A stretch of 64,000 bases of DNA, taken from Bacteroidota bacterium (GTDB lineage: Bacteria > Bacteroidota > Bacteroidia > Bacteroidales > WCHB1-69). Position 1 is the first letter of the stretch. Each line of letters opens with the position of its first letter. The position numbers and the translations under genes were made by a program. The notes under the pieces were generated by a model that saw nothing but the letters and a program-made list of their open reading frames with translations, was not told the origin of the DNA and made no database searches. This document shows positions 20,192-28,852 of the stretch, piece after piece. The stretch covers positions 1 to 64,000 of the forward strand of contig JAEZOU010000016.1 in assembly GCA_023413895.1 (NCBI GenBank), read 5' to 3'.

Positions 20192-21172
20192 ATGAAAAAA
20201 ATTGCTCTTTTTGCTGGCGGCAACTCTGGAGAATACGAAATCTCTATCCAAACCGCACAAAACATCTATAACTTATTGGATAAAAACATTTTTGACACCT
20301 ATTTTATTTACGTTAAAGGGAAAGAATGGTTCTATCTGAATGAAAAAAACGAAAAATTCTTAATTGATAAAAACGATTTTTCATTATCTCTTCCTAATGG
20401 AAAACTATTTTTTGACGCTGTTTTTATTGCCATTCACGGAACTCCTGGAGAAAATGGCTTGCTACAAGGATATTTTGAGATGATGGAAATTCCATATACG
20501 GGCTGCGACTGCTTTTGTTCAGCACTAACCTTCAATAAATTCTTCTGTAATGTTGTAGCGGAAAAATTGGGTGTTCCAATTTCTAAAGCACTACATTTCT
20601 ATGCTAATGACTCAATAAATCTACAGCAAATTGTTGACGTTTGTGGTTTGCCTTGCTTTGTAAAACCTTGTAATTCAGGATCGAGTATTGGAGTTACCAA
20701 AGCACATGATACAAAAGAGTTACAAGAAGCCATTGATATGGCGTTCCAAGTAGATAACCAGATTATGGTAGAAAAATTTGTTCCAGGGCGAGAACTTACC
20801 TGCGGCGTTGCCACCATTAATGGTAAACCGAAAGCATTAGCGATTACAGAAATTCTCAGCAAAAAAGAATTTTACGATTTTGAAGCGAAATACACTGAAG
20901 GATTTTTAGAAAAAGTTACTCCTGCACAAATCAATAAAAATATTGAAGAAACAATCAAACACTATTCTGAAAAACTATACCAAGGATTAGGTTGCAAAGG
21001 CGTAATCCGTTTCGATTTCATTGTTACAGAAAAAGAGGAGCCTTTCCTTTTAGAAATTAATACCATTCCCGGACAAACCGCTATGAGTTTGATTCCTAAA
21101 CAAGTAAAAATGAACAACATAGAACTTAGTGATTTCTATGCAGGTTTAATCTATGAAATTTTGGAGAAATAG
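20192..21172 (+). CDS. ddl: D-alanine--D-alanine ligase
   Basis: A 326-residue ATP-grasp ligase that makes the D-Ala-D-Ala dipeptide for peptidoglycan. Evidence is the N-terminal GGNSGEYEISIQTA, the central IHGTPGENGLLQGYFEMM, PCNSGSSIGV, EFYDFEAKY and the C-terminal LLEINTIPGQT. The EFYDFEAKY loop is that of D-Ala rather than D-lactate ligases. ATG 20192 is used because conserved sequence begins there and a promoter box lies just upstream. It starts the envelope cluster, followed 4 bases later by the glucosaminidase gene. Confidence 0.95.
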   Translation: MKKIALFAGGNSGEYEISIQTAQNIYNLLDKNIFDTYFIYVKGKEWFYLNEKNEKFLIDKNDFSLSLPNGKLFFDAVFIAIHGTPGENGLLQGYFEMMEIPYTGCDCFCSALTFNKFFCNVVAEKLGVPISKALHFYANDSINLQQIVDVCGLPCFVKPCNSGSSIGVTKAHDTKELQEAIDMAFQVDNQIMVEKFVPGRELTCGVATINGKPKALAITEILSKKEFYDFEAKYTEGFLEKVTPAQINKNIEETIKHYSEKLYQGLGCKGVIRFDFIVTEKEEPFLLEINTIPGQTAMSLIPKQVKMNNIELSDFYAGLIYEILEK

Positions 21173-21176
21173 AGAT

Positions 21177-22196
21177 ATGAGAAAAATAATTACAATTCTT
21201 CCATTATTTATCATTACTAACCTTTTTGCACAATATACAGAAAAGGATATTTATGCGTATATAGATCAATATAAAGAATTGGCTATCAGAAAGATGTATG
21301 AATATAAAATTCCTGCAAGTATCACGCTTGCGCAAGGAATTTTCGAAAGCGCATGCGGAACTAGCCGATTAGCAACTGTTGCCAAAAACCACTTCGGCAT
21401 CAAATGCCATAACGAATGGACTGGCGATACAATTCACGTTGATGATGATGCATTAGGAGAATGCTTTCGTGTTTACGAAACCGTAGAAGATTCATACAAC
21501 GATCACTCGCTATTTCTAACATCTCGGAAACGATACAGCGACCTATTTACTTTAGATATCATGGACTATCGTTCATGGGCAAAAGGATTAAAAGCTGCAG
21601 GTTATGCTACAAACCCCAAATATCCAGAACGATTAATCAGCCTAATTCAACGCTTCAATATTGCGCAATGGGACACTGTTTATCTACAACGTTTGGAAAG
21701 TGGATATTTTACAAAACCACAAACGCAACCTGAAATTGTAGATAAAAAACCTACTGAAAATCAAAAAGTCACTTCTGATAACAATAATACAACCTCGTAT
21801 GCTATTTTTATTCCAGATATTAGTAAATATCAACCAGTGGAATATCCTTTCACTTACCGCACTGTTTACGAAAACAATCGTACACTTTTTGTAATTGCCA
21901 CCAAAGATGACACCTATGCAAAAATTGCCCAAGACGTACAACTAAAAGAGAAAAAGTTAATTCAATATAACGACGCATTAGGAAAACAGAGAAAATTGCA
22001 AGAAGGAGAAGCTATCTACATTGAAAAAAAGGAGTATGTAAATCCAATAAAAAAACATATCGTTCAAAAAGGTGAAACCCTACGATTTATTTCTCAGAAA
22101 TATGGTATTCGTCTATCCTCCTTATTGAGTATAAATCATTTAACAGAAACCTCGATAATCAAACCTAACGACATCATCAAGTTATCCACCAAATAG
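21177..22196 (+). CDS. Secreted LysM N-acetylglucosaminidase, catalytic copy
   Basis: A 339-residue exported peptidoglycan hydrolase. Signal peptide about 1-18 (NLFAQ). Residues ~25-165 are a FlgJ/LytG-type glucosaminidase domain: AQGIFESACGTS carries the expected catalytic Glu57, followed by NHFGIKC and FRVYETVEDSYNDHSLFL. The C-terminal half has a LysM-like unit (about 235-285) and a clear LysM domain (about 291-339, HIVQKGETLRFISQKYG) for glycan binding. It should cleave glycan strands in the periplasm. The start at 21177 gives the signal peptide. The next gene is a paralogue lacking the catalytic Glu. Confidence 0.88.
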   Translation: MRKIITILPLFIITNLFAQYTEKDIYAYIDQYKELAIRKMYEYKIPASITLAQGIFESACGTSRLATVAKNHFGIKCHNEWTGDTIHVDDDALGECFRVYETVEDSYNDHSLFLTSRKRYSDLFTLDIMDYRSWAKGLKAAGYATNPKYPERLISLIQRFNIAQWDTVYLQRLESGYFTKPQTQPEIVDKKPTENQKVTSDNNNTTSYAIFIPDISKYQPVEYPFTYRTVYENNRTLFVIATKDDTYAKIAQDVQLKEKKLIQYNDALGKQRKLQEGEAIYIEKKEYVNPIKKHIVQKGETLRFISQKYGIRLSSLLSINHLTETSIIKPNDIIKLSTK

Positions 22197-22201
22197 TTCC
22201 T

Positions 22202-23395
22202 ATGAAACCCACATTTTTCTTTTTAGTGAATATTATTTGTGTCGTTTTTTCATTAAATGCGCAAAATTACGATCCCGCTGCAATAAAAAAATATGTTGAG
22301 GAAAACAAAGCGTACGCAATAGAAAGTATGCAACTTCACAAAGTACCAGCAAGTATTACCCTTGCGCAAGGCATTTTTCATACAAAATTAGCAACCAATC
22401 ACTTAGCAAAATTTGCCAATAACCACTTTAGTATTACATGCGCAAAAACCGACGTTGACAATCGCTACCACCAAGACAACAATATGCAAAACATTTGCTT
22501 TCGTAAATATGCAACAGTACGCGATTCCTATATCGACCACGGCGTTTATCTTTCTACTAAAACTCATTACAAATCTCTATTTTCTTTAGATATTTACGAC
22601 TATAAAGCTTGGGCAACAGAACTTCATAAATTAGGCTACTCCATCACTAAAAACTATGCGCAAAATCTTATCAATATTATCGAAACATATAACTTAACTC
22701 AATACGATTATCCTGAACAAACTCCCGCTGGAGTAGAAACACAAATTGCTACTGTAACCGACCCCACGCCTTCTCCTGCTGAAAATAATACAACAACAGA
22801 AATTCAAGAAATTGTTATTCTTGAACAAGAAGTAGATACGGTAGAAACATATTTTACTGAAGAAGATTCAGAAGAGAATCTTTTAGAGAAACCAATTTTC
22901 GCATATTCACAAATCGTTCAGAAAGAAAAATCCAAACAAGCAGAAGAGTTATCCGTTGCCTCCACTTCTAAAAAAACAGAAGAGACTCCCACACAAAAAA
23001 ACGAGATATTATTTTTCTCTGTTAATGAAGGTGAGCAGAAATTGGTTCGTTATCCACTTTCTGACAGAAATGTATATGAAAGAGAAGGCATTAAATTTAT
23101 TATCGCCAAAGCTGGAGACACTTTTTCTAATTTAGCAAAAGAACTCCAATTTACAGAGAATCGCCTCAGAGAATACAACGATGTCTATGATTCGGAAACG
23201 GAACTACAAGTAGGAGAAGTTGTTTACCTTGAAATGAAAAATAGAAAATGTAACGTAGATTTTCACACTATAAAATATGGCGAAACCCTGCGTTATATTG
23301 CACAAAAATATGCAATTCAACTAATTATCATTTTAAAAAATAATGGAGAAAGCGGTTATAGTCTCAATGAAGAGATTTGCATCTCCTGCCATTAA
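22202..23395 (+). CDS. Glucosaminidase-like LysM paralogue lacking the catalytic Glu
   Basis: A 397-residue exported paralogue of the preceding gene, with the same order: signal peptide (ending LNA-Q), glucosaminidase-like domain, acidic linker (about 180-270), two LysM units (about 297-346 and 353-397). The active-site segment reads AQGIFHTKLAT, with His60 where the neighbour has catalytic Glu57. The later motif reads YATVRDSY instead of YETVEDSY. The rest of the fold is conserved (NHFSITC, FRKYAT, DHGVYLSTKTHY). It is probably a wall-binding pseudoenzyme or regulator from a tandem duplication. The final LysM is short and ends in Cys-His. It begins 5 bases after the first copy. Confidence 0.85.
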   Translation: MKPTFFFLVNIICVVFSLNAQNYDPAAIKKYVEENKAYAIESMQLHKVPASITLAQGIFHTKLATNHLAKFANNHFSITCAKTDVDNRYHQDNNMQNICFRKYATVRDSYIDHGVYLSTKTHYKSLFSLDIYDYKAWATELHKLGYSITKNYAQNLINIIETYNLTQYDYPEQTPAGVETQIATVTDPTPSPAENNTTTEIQEIVILEQEVDTVETYFTEEDSEENLLEKPIFAYSQIVQKEKSKQAEELSVASTSKKTEETPTQKNEILFFSVNEGEQKLVRYPLSDRNVYEREGIKFIIAKAGDTFSNLAKELQFTENRLREYNDVYDSETELQVGEVVYLEMKNRKCNVDFHTIKYGETLRYIAQKYAIQLIIILKNNGESGYSLNEEICISCH

Positions 23396-23403
23396 TAGAA
23401 ATT

Positions 23404-24366
23404 ATGAAAAGAACGTTTTATATATTTAATTCTGAGACACTTTCTTTCGAGAAAGCGAAGCTTAGTGTTAAAGATATTATAAAACGTTTACTTTGGCTTC
23501 TTCTTACAGCAATCTCCTTCGCATTAGCATTTGTATGGATATTTTTCTATGCTATTGACTCACCCAAGGAGAAGATGCTTCAAAAAGAAAACAACGAACT
23601 CAAAAAACAGATTTCTCAACTTGACCATAAGTTGAACAAAATGGATATTATTCTTACTGATATTCAAAACCGCGACGACAACGTTTATCGTACCATTTTT
23701 GAAGCGGAACCTATTCCATACGAAGTTAGAAATCCCTCTTTTACATACAACTCAAAATATGATAACATTACCACTTCTGAATCCAAGAAATTTCTTGAGA
23801 ATTTAGATTTAAGAAGTGATAAACTTATCTTACGAATGGCAACCGAGATGCGCTCTTTAGATTCTGTGAAAGAGATGGCCGTTCATAAAGCAGAAATGCT
23901 CTCTGCTATTCCAGCAATTCGTCCTATCAAAAATATGTATCATATTACCTCTGGATTTGGCAGACGCTACCACCCAATTTTGAAAACACTTCGCCCCCAC
24001 ACTGGCATTGACATCTCCGCACCTAAAGGTACACCTGTTTATGCTACAGCAGATGGAGTAGTTTCTAATGAACAAGGAGGATCTGGCTATGGAATTACCG
24101 TGATAATCCGACACGGTTACTCATACTCAACCATTTATGCCCACCTCTCTAAAAAAATTGTAAAATCAGGACAACGTGTAAAAAGAGGACAACTAATTGG
24201 TTACGTTGGAAATACAGGCCTCTCTATGGGTACTCACCTCCATTATGAAGTAAGAAAGAATGGAACGCCTGTTAATCCTGTACACTTTTTCTTCTCTGAC
24301 ATCACTCCTGAAGAGTATAACCAGATTTTAGAATCTTCTAAAGATATTAACCAAGCATTATCTTAA
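23404..24366 (+). CDS. Membrane-anchored M23 endopeptidase, catalytic copy
   Basis: A 320-residue protein: one N-terminal transmembrane helix (about 28-51), a coiled coil (about 56-92), and a C-terminal LytM/M23 domain (about 180-300). All metal and catalytic positions are visible: His199 and Asp203 (HTGID), His247 (YAHL), His278 and His280 (HLHYE). It should cut peptide crossbridges in the periplasm, perhaps with the LysM glucosaminidase upstream. ATG 23404 gives the proper cytoplasmic start; the earlier in-frame start lies inside the previous gene. It is separated from the second M23 gene by 15 bases. Confidence 0.9.
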   Translation: MKRTFYIFNSETLSFEKAKLSVKDIIKRLLWLLLTAISFALAFVWIFFYAIDSPKEKMLQKENNELKKQISQLDHKLNKMDIILTDIQNRDDNVYRTIFEAEPIPYEVRNPSFTYNSKYDNITTSESKKFLENLDLRSDKLILRMATEMRSLDSVKEMAVHKAEMLSAIPAIRPIKNMYHITSGFGRRYHPILKTLRPHTGIDISAPKGTPVYATADGVVSNEQGGSGYGITVIIRHGYSYSTIYAHLSKKIVKSGQRVKRGQLIGYVGNTGLSMGTHLHYEVRKNGTPVNPVHFFFSDITPEEYNQILESSKDINQALS

Positions 24367-24381
24367 AAAACCAAAGCTACT

Positions 24382-25287
24382 ATGATAAAAATCAATTTTA
24401 TGTTCATAAAAAAACTTTGGAAAGGTGTCCGTAACAATTGGAAAACCAAATACAAATTGGTTATTAAAAACGAGAACACACACGAAGATAAATTTGTGTT
24501 TAGGTTAAGTCCTCGAAACATTTTTGTAGGAGTTACAGTTTCTGCTTTTGTATTGATTACACTTACTGCTTTTTTAATTGCATTTACTCCTTTGCGCGTA
24601 TATGTTCCTGGATACACAAGTTCTGACGAATATCATAAATATCGTGAATTGGCCATTAAATTGGATTCTTTAGAGTTGATGAGTGCTCAGAATACCAATT
24701 ACATGCAGAATTTTCAAAATATTGTCAACGAAATTGTTAGCACTGAAGGTGAAAATCAAAAAAATGAAACCGATTCTACTTTATCCAAATACTCTGATGA
24801 AGAACTGCTATCAGGCCGAGAATTTTTATGGAATCAAGAGGAATTAATTATCCAACAAATCAACGACCAAAACAGCAAATATACTATTCCTCTTACACAA
24901 CGAGCTACATTTTATTCTTTTACATTTTCACCTCCTGCTATCGGTTTGATTAGCAACCAATTCAATATCTCTGAAAAACATTATGGTATTGATATAGAAA
25001 ATAAAAAAGAAACACCGATCTCTGCCATTGCCGACGGAATTGTACTATTTACTGGATTAACGCCTGACGAAGGCAACGTAATCATTTTACAACATACTGG
25101 TGATATAATCTCCGTTTACAAAAACAACGAAAAAATTCTCAAGAAAGTAGGTAACAAAGTGAAAGCTAACGAACAGATTGCCTTAATGGGTAATGCTGAT
25201 AAAAACAATAGAAACGCCCATCTTCATTTTGAAATTTGGTATAACGGGTATCCCCTTAATCCAACCTCTTATATATCTATTAATTAG
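24382..25287 (+). CDS. Membrane-anchored M23-like protein with one catalytic His replaced
   Basis: A 301-residue paralogue of the preceding gene: transmembrane helix about 47-70, helical linker, C-terminal M23 domain (about 180-295). Zinc ligands His200, Asp204 (HYGID) and His282 (HLHFE) are retained. The catalytic histidine of the YAHL motif is replaced, reading YKNN (Asn248). LytM relatives lacking catalytic residues often act as activators (EnvC type), though those usually also lose the zinc ligands. Reduced activity or a regulatory role is an inference. A start at 24400 is also possible. Confidence 0.82.
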   Translation: MIKINFMFIKKLWKGVRNNWKTKYKLVIKNENTHEDKFVFRLSPRNIFVGVTVSAFVLITLTAFLIAFTPLRVYVPGYTSSDEYHKYRELAIKLDSLELMSAQNTNYMQNFQNIVNEIVSTEGENQKNETDSTLSKYSDEELLSGREFLWNQEELIIQQINDQNSKYTIPLTQRATFYSFTFSPPAIGLISNQFNISEKHYGIDIENKKETPISAIADGIVLFTGLTPDEGNVIILQHTGDIISVYKNNEKILKKVGNKVKANEQIALMGNADKNNRNAHLHFEIWYNGYPLNPTSYISIN

Positions 25288-25293
25288 TTATTT

Positions 25294-26310
25294 ATGGAAA
25301 AAATTATCACAGTAGAAAATACAGATTTAGTCGGTATTTACGGAAAAAACAATTGCAACATAGACCTACTTCGTCATATATACCCTACTCTAAAAATTGT
25401 TGCAAGAGGAAACGAAGTAAAAGTGATTGGTGAGGATTTTTCCGTAGAACTATTTGCCGAGCGTTTTCAATTATTAATCACTCACTATGGACGCTTTGGG
25501 AAACTTTCGGAAGATGACATTCTGAATATAACAGCAGCAGAAGATGATTCCTTTTATCGATTAGAAAAAGGAGGTATGGATATGGAAGTAATTGTACACG
25601 GCAAGGAGGGTCGTCCTATCAAAGCAATAACGCCAAACCAAAAGAAAATGGTAAAAAGTGCTGCTGTTAATGATATGGTTTTTGCAATTGGACCTGCTGG
25701 AACTGGAAAAACTTATACTGCAGTCGCTTTAGCAGTTAGAGCACTTAAAAACAAACAAGTGCGCCGAATTATACTCACGAGACCTGCCGTTGAAGCAGGA
25801 GAAAATCTGGGATTTCTACCTGGTGACTTACGCGACAAATTAGACCCCTATTTACAACCACTATATGATGCGCTGTGGGATATGATGCCCATGGCAAAAT
25901 TACTGAGCTATATTGAAGATAAAACCATTGAAATTGCGCCTCTTGCATTTATGCGCGGAAGAACACTCGATAACGCATACGTCATTTTAGATGAAGCACA
26001 AAATGCCACCGAAAGTCAAATGAAAATGTTCTTGACTCGTATGGGGAAAAATGCTAAATTCTTTATTACCGGAGACTTAACGCAAGTTGACCTTCCTCGT
26101 CACCAACATTCAGGTTTGATTCATGCTTCCAAAATCTTAAAAGATATTAAAGGCATCGATTTTGTGTATATGGATCAATCCGATGTGGTAAGACACTCTT
26201 TGGTAACAAAAATTATCGAATCATACGAAAAATGGAGTTTGGAAAAAGCTGCTGTCAAAGATCAAAAAACAACTGAACAAAAAAGTGACGAGCAAACAAC
26301 ACCACAATGA
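25294..26310 (+). CDS. phoH: PhoH-family ATPase
   Basis: A 338-residue protein with an N-terminal KH-like region and a PhoH ATPase domain. Walker A is GPAGTGKT (133-140), followed by TRPAVEAGENLGFLPGDL, Walker B VILDEAQNAT and TRMGKNAKFFITGD. These proteins are linked to RNA metabolism and stress; the precise substrate is unknown. It sits between wall hydrolases and lpxK, and its stop overlaps the lpxK start (ATGA), so the two are translationally coupled. The C-terminal ~25 residues are Lys/Gln/Glu-rich and probably disordered. Confidence 0.93.
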   Translation: MEKIITVENTDLVGIYGKNNCNIDLLRHIYPTLKIVARGNEVKVIGEDFSVELFAERFQLLITHYGRFGKLSEDDILNITAAEDDSFYRLEKGGMDMEVIVHGKEGRPIKAITPNQKKMVKSAAVNDMVFAIGPAGTGKTYTAVALAVRALKNKQVRRIILTRPAVEAGENLGFLPGDLRDKLDPYLQPLYDALWDMMPMAKLLSYIEDKTIEIAPLAFMRGRTLDNAYVILDEAQNATESQMKMFLTRMGKNAKFFITGDLTQVDLPRHQHSGLIHASKILKDIKGIDFVYMDQSDVVRHSLVTKIIESYEKWSLEKAAVKDQKTTEQKSDEQTTPQ

Positions 26311-27353
26311 TAAGGTTTATTCTTTACCCTTTTTCACTAATCTACGGAACAATTCTTTGGTTAAGAAGAAAATGCTATAAAAAAGGTGTTTTCTCCTCAA
26401 AAACATTTTCTATTCCTACCATCTGCATCGGAAATTTAGCAGTTGGAGGAACAGGAAAAACACCTCATACAGAATATATTGTAAATAAATTCCAAGATTT
26501 TAACCTTGCCATTCTTAGTAGAGGATACAAAAGAAACACTCGTGGTGCCCTCTGCACTTGTCAACTTACTGAAAAAGAAAAAAATGCACAAAATTTAGGT
26601 GATGAACCGACACAATACCATAGAAAATTTCCTAATGTTCCTCTTGCTGTTGCCGAAAAAAGAGCAGAAGGTATAGAACTACTTCAGAAAAATTATCCTA
26701 ACCTCGAACTCATTGTGCTAGATGACGCATACCAACATTTAGCCGTACACTATAACTGCAAAATTCTTCTTACCCCATTTAATCACTTATATGTTGACGA
26801 TTGCCCCTTCCCCGCAGGAAGGCTACGAGAATTCCCTTCTGCAGCTAAACACGCTAACATCATTATCGTTACAAAATCTCCTGATAATCTTACTGATAAC
26901 GAAATTTCTTCAATCAAACAAAGATTAAAAATAAATAACTGTCAATATCTATTCTTCACTAAAATTGCTTACAAACAGATTCTTCCCTATTCACCTAATC
27001 TATCGATAAAATTATCCTCTGAAACTGAAGTTTTATTAATTACTGCTATTGCCAATCACACTCCCCTACTCCAACACTTAAAAACGCAATTTAATAATAT
27101 TCAAACAATTACATTTCAAGACCATCACATTTTTTCAGAATCTGATATTGATAAAATTATTTCTCAATTTCATCAAACTAATAACCCTAACAAAATTGTT
27201 ATTACTACAGAAAAAGATATTCCTCGTTTAGAGTGTGCTCCAAAAAATATTATATCTTTGCTTCCTATTTTTGTAGCCCCGATTGAGGTACAATTTCTAT
27301 TTAATGAAGATCAATTTTATTCCATAATAAAGAGTTATGTTAGAAAGAGTTAA
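26307..27353 (+). CDS. lpxK: Tetraacyldisaccharide 4'-kinase (lipid A)
   Basis: A 348-residue inner-membrane-associated kinase that phosphorylates the 4' position of the lipid A disaccharide. An N-terminal hydrophobic segment is followed by ICIGNLAVGGTGKTPHTEY, with the P-loop at 47-52, then ILSRGYKR, GDEPTQY, LDDAYQHL and PAGRLREF. The usual DDGFQHR reads DDAYQHL, within the variation expected for this phylum. It overlaps phoH by 4 bases and the phosphorylase gene by 17 bases. Confidence 0.93.
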   Translation: MIRFILYPFSLIYGTILWLRRKCYKKGVFSSKTFSIPTICIGNLAVGGTGKTPHTEYIVNKFQDFNLAILSRGYKRNTRGALCTCQLTEKEKNAQNLGDEPTQYHRKFPNVPLAVAEKRAEGIELLQKNYPNLELIVLDDAYQHLAVHYNCKILLTPFNHLYVDDCPFPAGRLREFPSAAKHANIIIVTKSPDNLTDNEISSIKQRLKINNCQYLFFTKIAYKQILPYSPNLSIKLSSETEVLLITAIANHTPLLQHLKTQFNNIQTITFQDHHIFSESDIDKIISQFHQTNNPNKIVITTEKDIPRLECAPKNIISLLPIFVAPIEVQFLFNEDQFYSIIKSYVRKS

Positions 27354-28149
27354 AGAAAGTGCTGCGTTCCTACACAAATTTATGCCTAACCAACCTTCTA
27401 TCGCTATTATTTTAGGTTCAGGATTAGGAGGATTAGTAAATCGATTAGAAATTCTAAAAGAGATTCCCTACTCAGAAATTCCAAACTTTCCTCAATCTAC
27501 AGTAAAAGGCCATAAGGGAACATGGATTTTTGGAAAATTAAATGGTATAGATATTGTAGTCCTCAGTGGAAGATTTCACTATTACGAAGGCTACACCATG
27601 AAAGAGGTTACTTTTCCTATTCAGGTAATGAGAGAGTTAGGAATTGAAAAACTGATTCTTTCTAATGCTGCTGGTGGAATGAATCCAACTTTCCAAATTG
27701 GTGATATTATGGTAATTAGAGACCATATCAATCTTTTTGGCAACAACCCTCTTTTGGGTCCTAATGATGATAATTTAGGGCCACGTTTTCCCGATATGAG
27801 CGAGGCATATTCTAAAAGAATGATAAAAATTGCTTTTGATACTGCAAAGAGATTGAATATTCACCTACAAAAGGGTGTTTACGTAGGTGTTACGGGGCCT
27901 TGCTTTGAAACTCCTGCTGAATACAAGATGTTTCATATCATAGGAGGAGATGCCGTAGGAATGTCAACAGTACCAGAAACAATTGCTGCGCGTCATCGCG
28001 GAATGGAAGTTTTTGCTTTGTCCGTAATTACAGATTTAGGGGTTGTAGGCGTAGTTGAAAAAGCATCTCATGATGAAGTGCTCAAAGCAGCACAGGCTAC
28101 TGAACCCATAATGGTTAACCTTGTTTACGAAATGATTCCTCAGTTATAA
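27337..28149 (+). CDS. Purine nucleoside phosphorylase
   Basis: A 270-residue trimeric-type (PNP/MTAP family) phosphorylase that splits purine nucleosides with phosphate for base salvage. Motifs: ILGSGLGGL (phosphate site), GRFHYYEGY, LSNAAGGMN, GPCFETPAEY and GGDAVGMSTVPE. Length and motifs are normal. The start overlaps lpxK by 17 bases and no other ATG gives the family N-terminus. The 3' end overlaps the convergent Rieske-like gene by 10 bases. It is the last gene of the plus-strand run. Confidence 0.93.
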   Translation: MLERVKESAAFLHKFMPNQPSIAIILGSGLGGLVNRLEILKEIPYSEIPNFPQSTVKGHKGTWIFGKLNGIDIVVLSGRFHYYEGYTMKEVTFPIQVMRELGIEKLILSNAAGGMNPTFQIGDIMVIRDHINLFGNNPLLGPNDDNLGPRFPDMSEAYSKRMIKIAFDTAKRLNIHLQKGVYVGVTGPCFETPAEYKMFHIIGGDAVGMSTVPETIAARHRGMEVFALSVITDLGVVGVVEKASHDEVLKAAQATEPIMVNLVYEMIPQL

Positions 28150-28553
28150 ATCCGTAATCTCTCCCCATTATAATGAGTTTTATATTGCTTGAGTGGATAA
28201 TGAGCATCTCCACTAACAACTCCGCCATTGATAATGTTAAATTTTGAATGACACCCCGTACACTCTAATAATAATCCTGACTCATCCATCCATAACCACG
28301 AATCTTGCTCCTGCCAATCTAATGAACAAGCACGATCGTAAGCAACAAAGGTATATTCATTAATTCTATATATCACTATTCCATTTACACCTCCCGTAAC
28401 ATAAACATAGCCTCCATAATAGTTTAAATCAGCATATTCCATACTATTAGGATAAACTACAAAATCAACATAGGTTTCGGGTATTGTGCTATGCTCAATT
28501 CTGCAACCCCATAAAAAAAGAGGTAACAAAGCTAATATCAAAAACTTCTTCAT
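28140..28553 (-). CDS. Small Rieske-like lipoprotein
   Basis: A 137-residue lipoprotein with lipobox LFLWGC (Cys17). The C-terminal two thirds resemble the Rieske ferredoxin fold, with FVAYDRACS (Cys76), ECTGCHSKFNI (Cys98, Cys101, His102) and a PLKQYKT ending. A canonical Rieske centre needs C-x-H and C-x-x-H; here the first motif has no His and the second reads C-x-x-C-H. The cluster may be absent or bound differently. The function is unknown. It is convergent with the phosphorylase gene and stands alone. Confidence 0.65.
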   Translation of the reverse strand: MKKFLILALLPLFLWGCRIEHSTIPETYVDFVVYPNSMEYADLNYYGGYVYVTGGVNGIVIYRINEYTFVAYDRACSLDWQEQDSWLWMDESGLLLECTGCHSKFNIINGGVVSGDAHYPLKQYKTHYNGERLRIYN

Positions 28554-28731
28554 AACTATTGTAACGTAAAATTAGAGTAAAAAGTATAACTTGAAAAAAA
28601 TTCAGTCTCATTTAGGAGTTAACATCTATTTTGAATTACTCATTCTCTTTTAAAATGTTTTATCATTACTAAAAAAATTAAATTCTTACTAGTAATGCTC
28701 CAAAATCGGTTAAAAATTCGAAAAAATGATG

Positions 28732-28739
28732 TACTTTTG
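28732..28739 (+). promoter_or_regulatory. -7 box for tRNA-Arg(CCG)
   Basis: TACTTTTG matches TAnnTTTG, 13 bases before the tRNA 5' end. No well-spaced TTTG -33 box. The 28554-28730 stretch is otherwise AT-rich with no gene seen. Confidence 0.5.
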
Positions 28740-28752
28740 CAGGTTGAAATTT

Positions 28753-28826
28753 GGTCCCGTAGTTCAGCTGAATAGAACGTCAGATTCCGGTTCTGAAGGT
28801 CGTGGGTTTGAATCCCGCCGGGATCA
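28753..28826 (+). tRNA. tRNA-Arg (anticodon CCG)
   Basis: A 74-base cloverleaf. The acceptor stem GGTCCCG/CGGGATC has one G-T pair; D stem GTTC/GAAC; anticodon stem TCAGA/TCTGA with loop TTCCGGT giving CCG (reads CGG); T arm GTGGG/CCCGC with loop TTTGAAT; discriminator A. CCA is not encoded. A TACTTTTG -7 box lies at 28732-28739. The cyclophilin gene follows 26 bases later and may share the transcript. Confidence 0.95.
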
Positions 28827-28852
28827 CAAAATGTAAAATTAAAATTATGATT

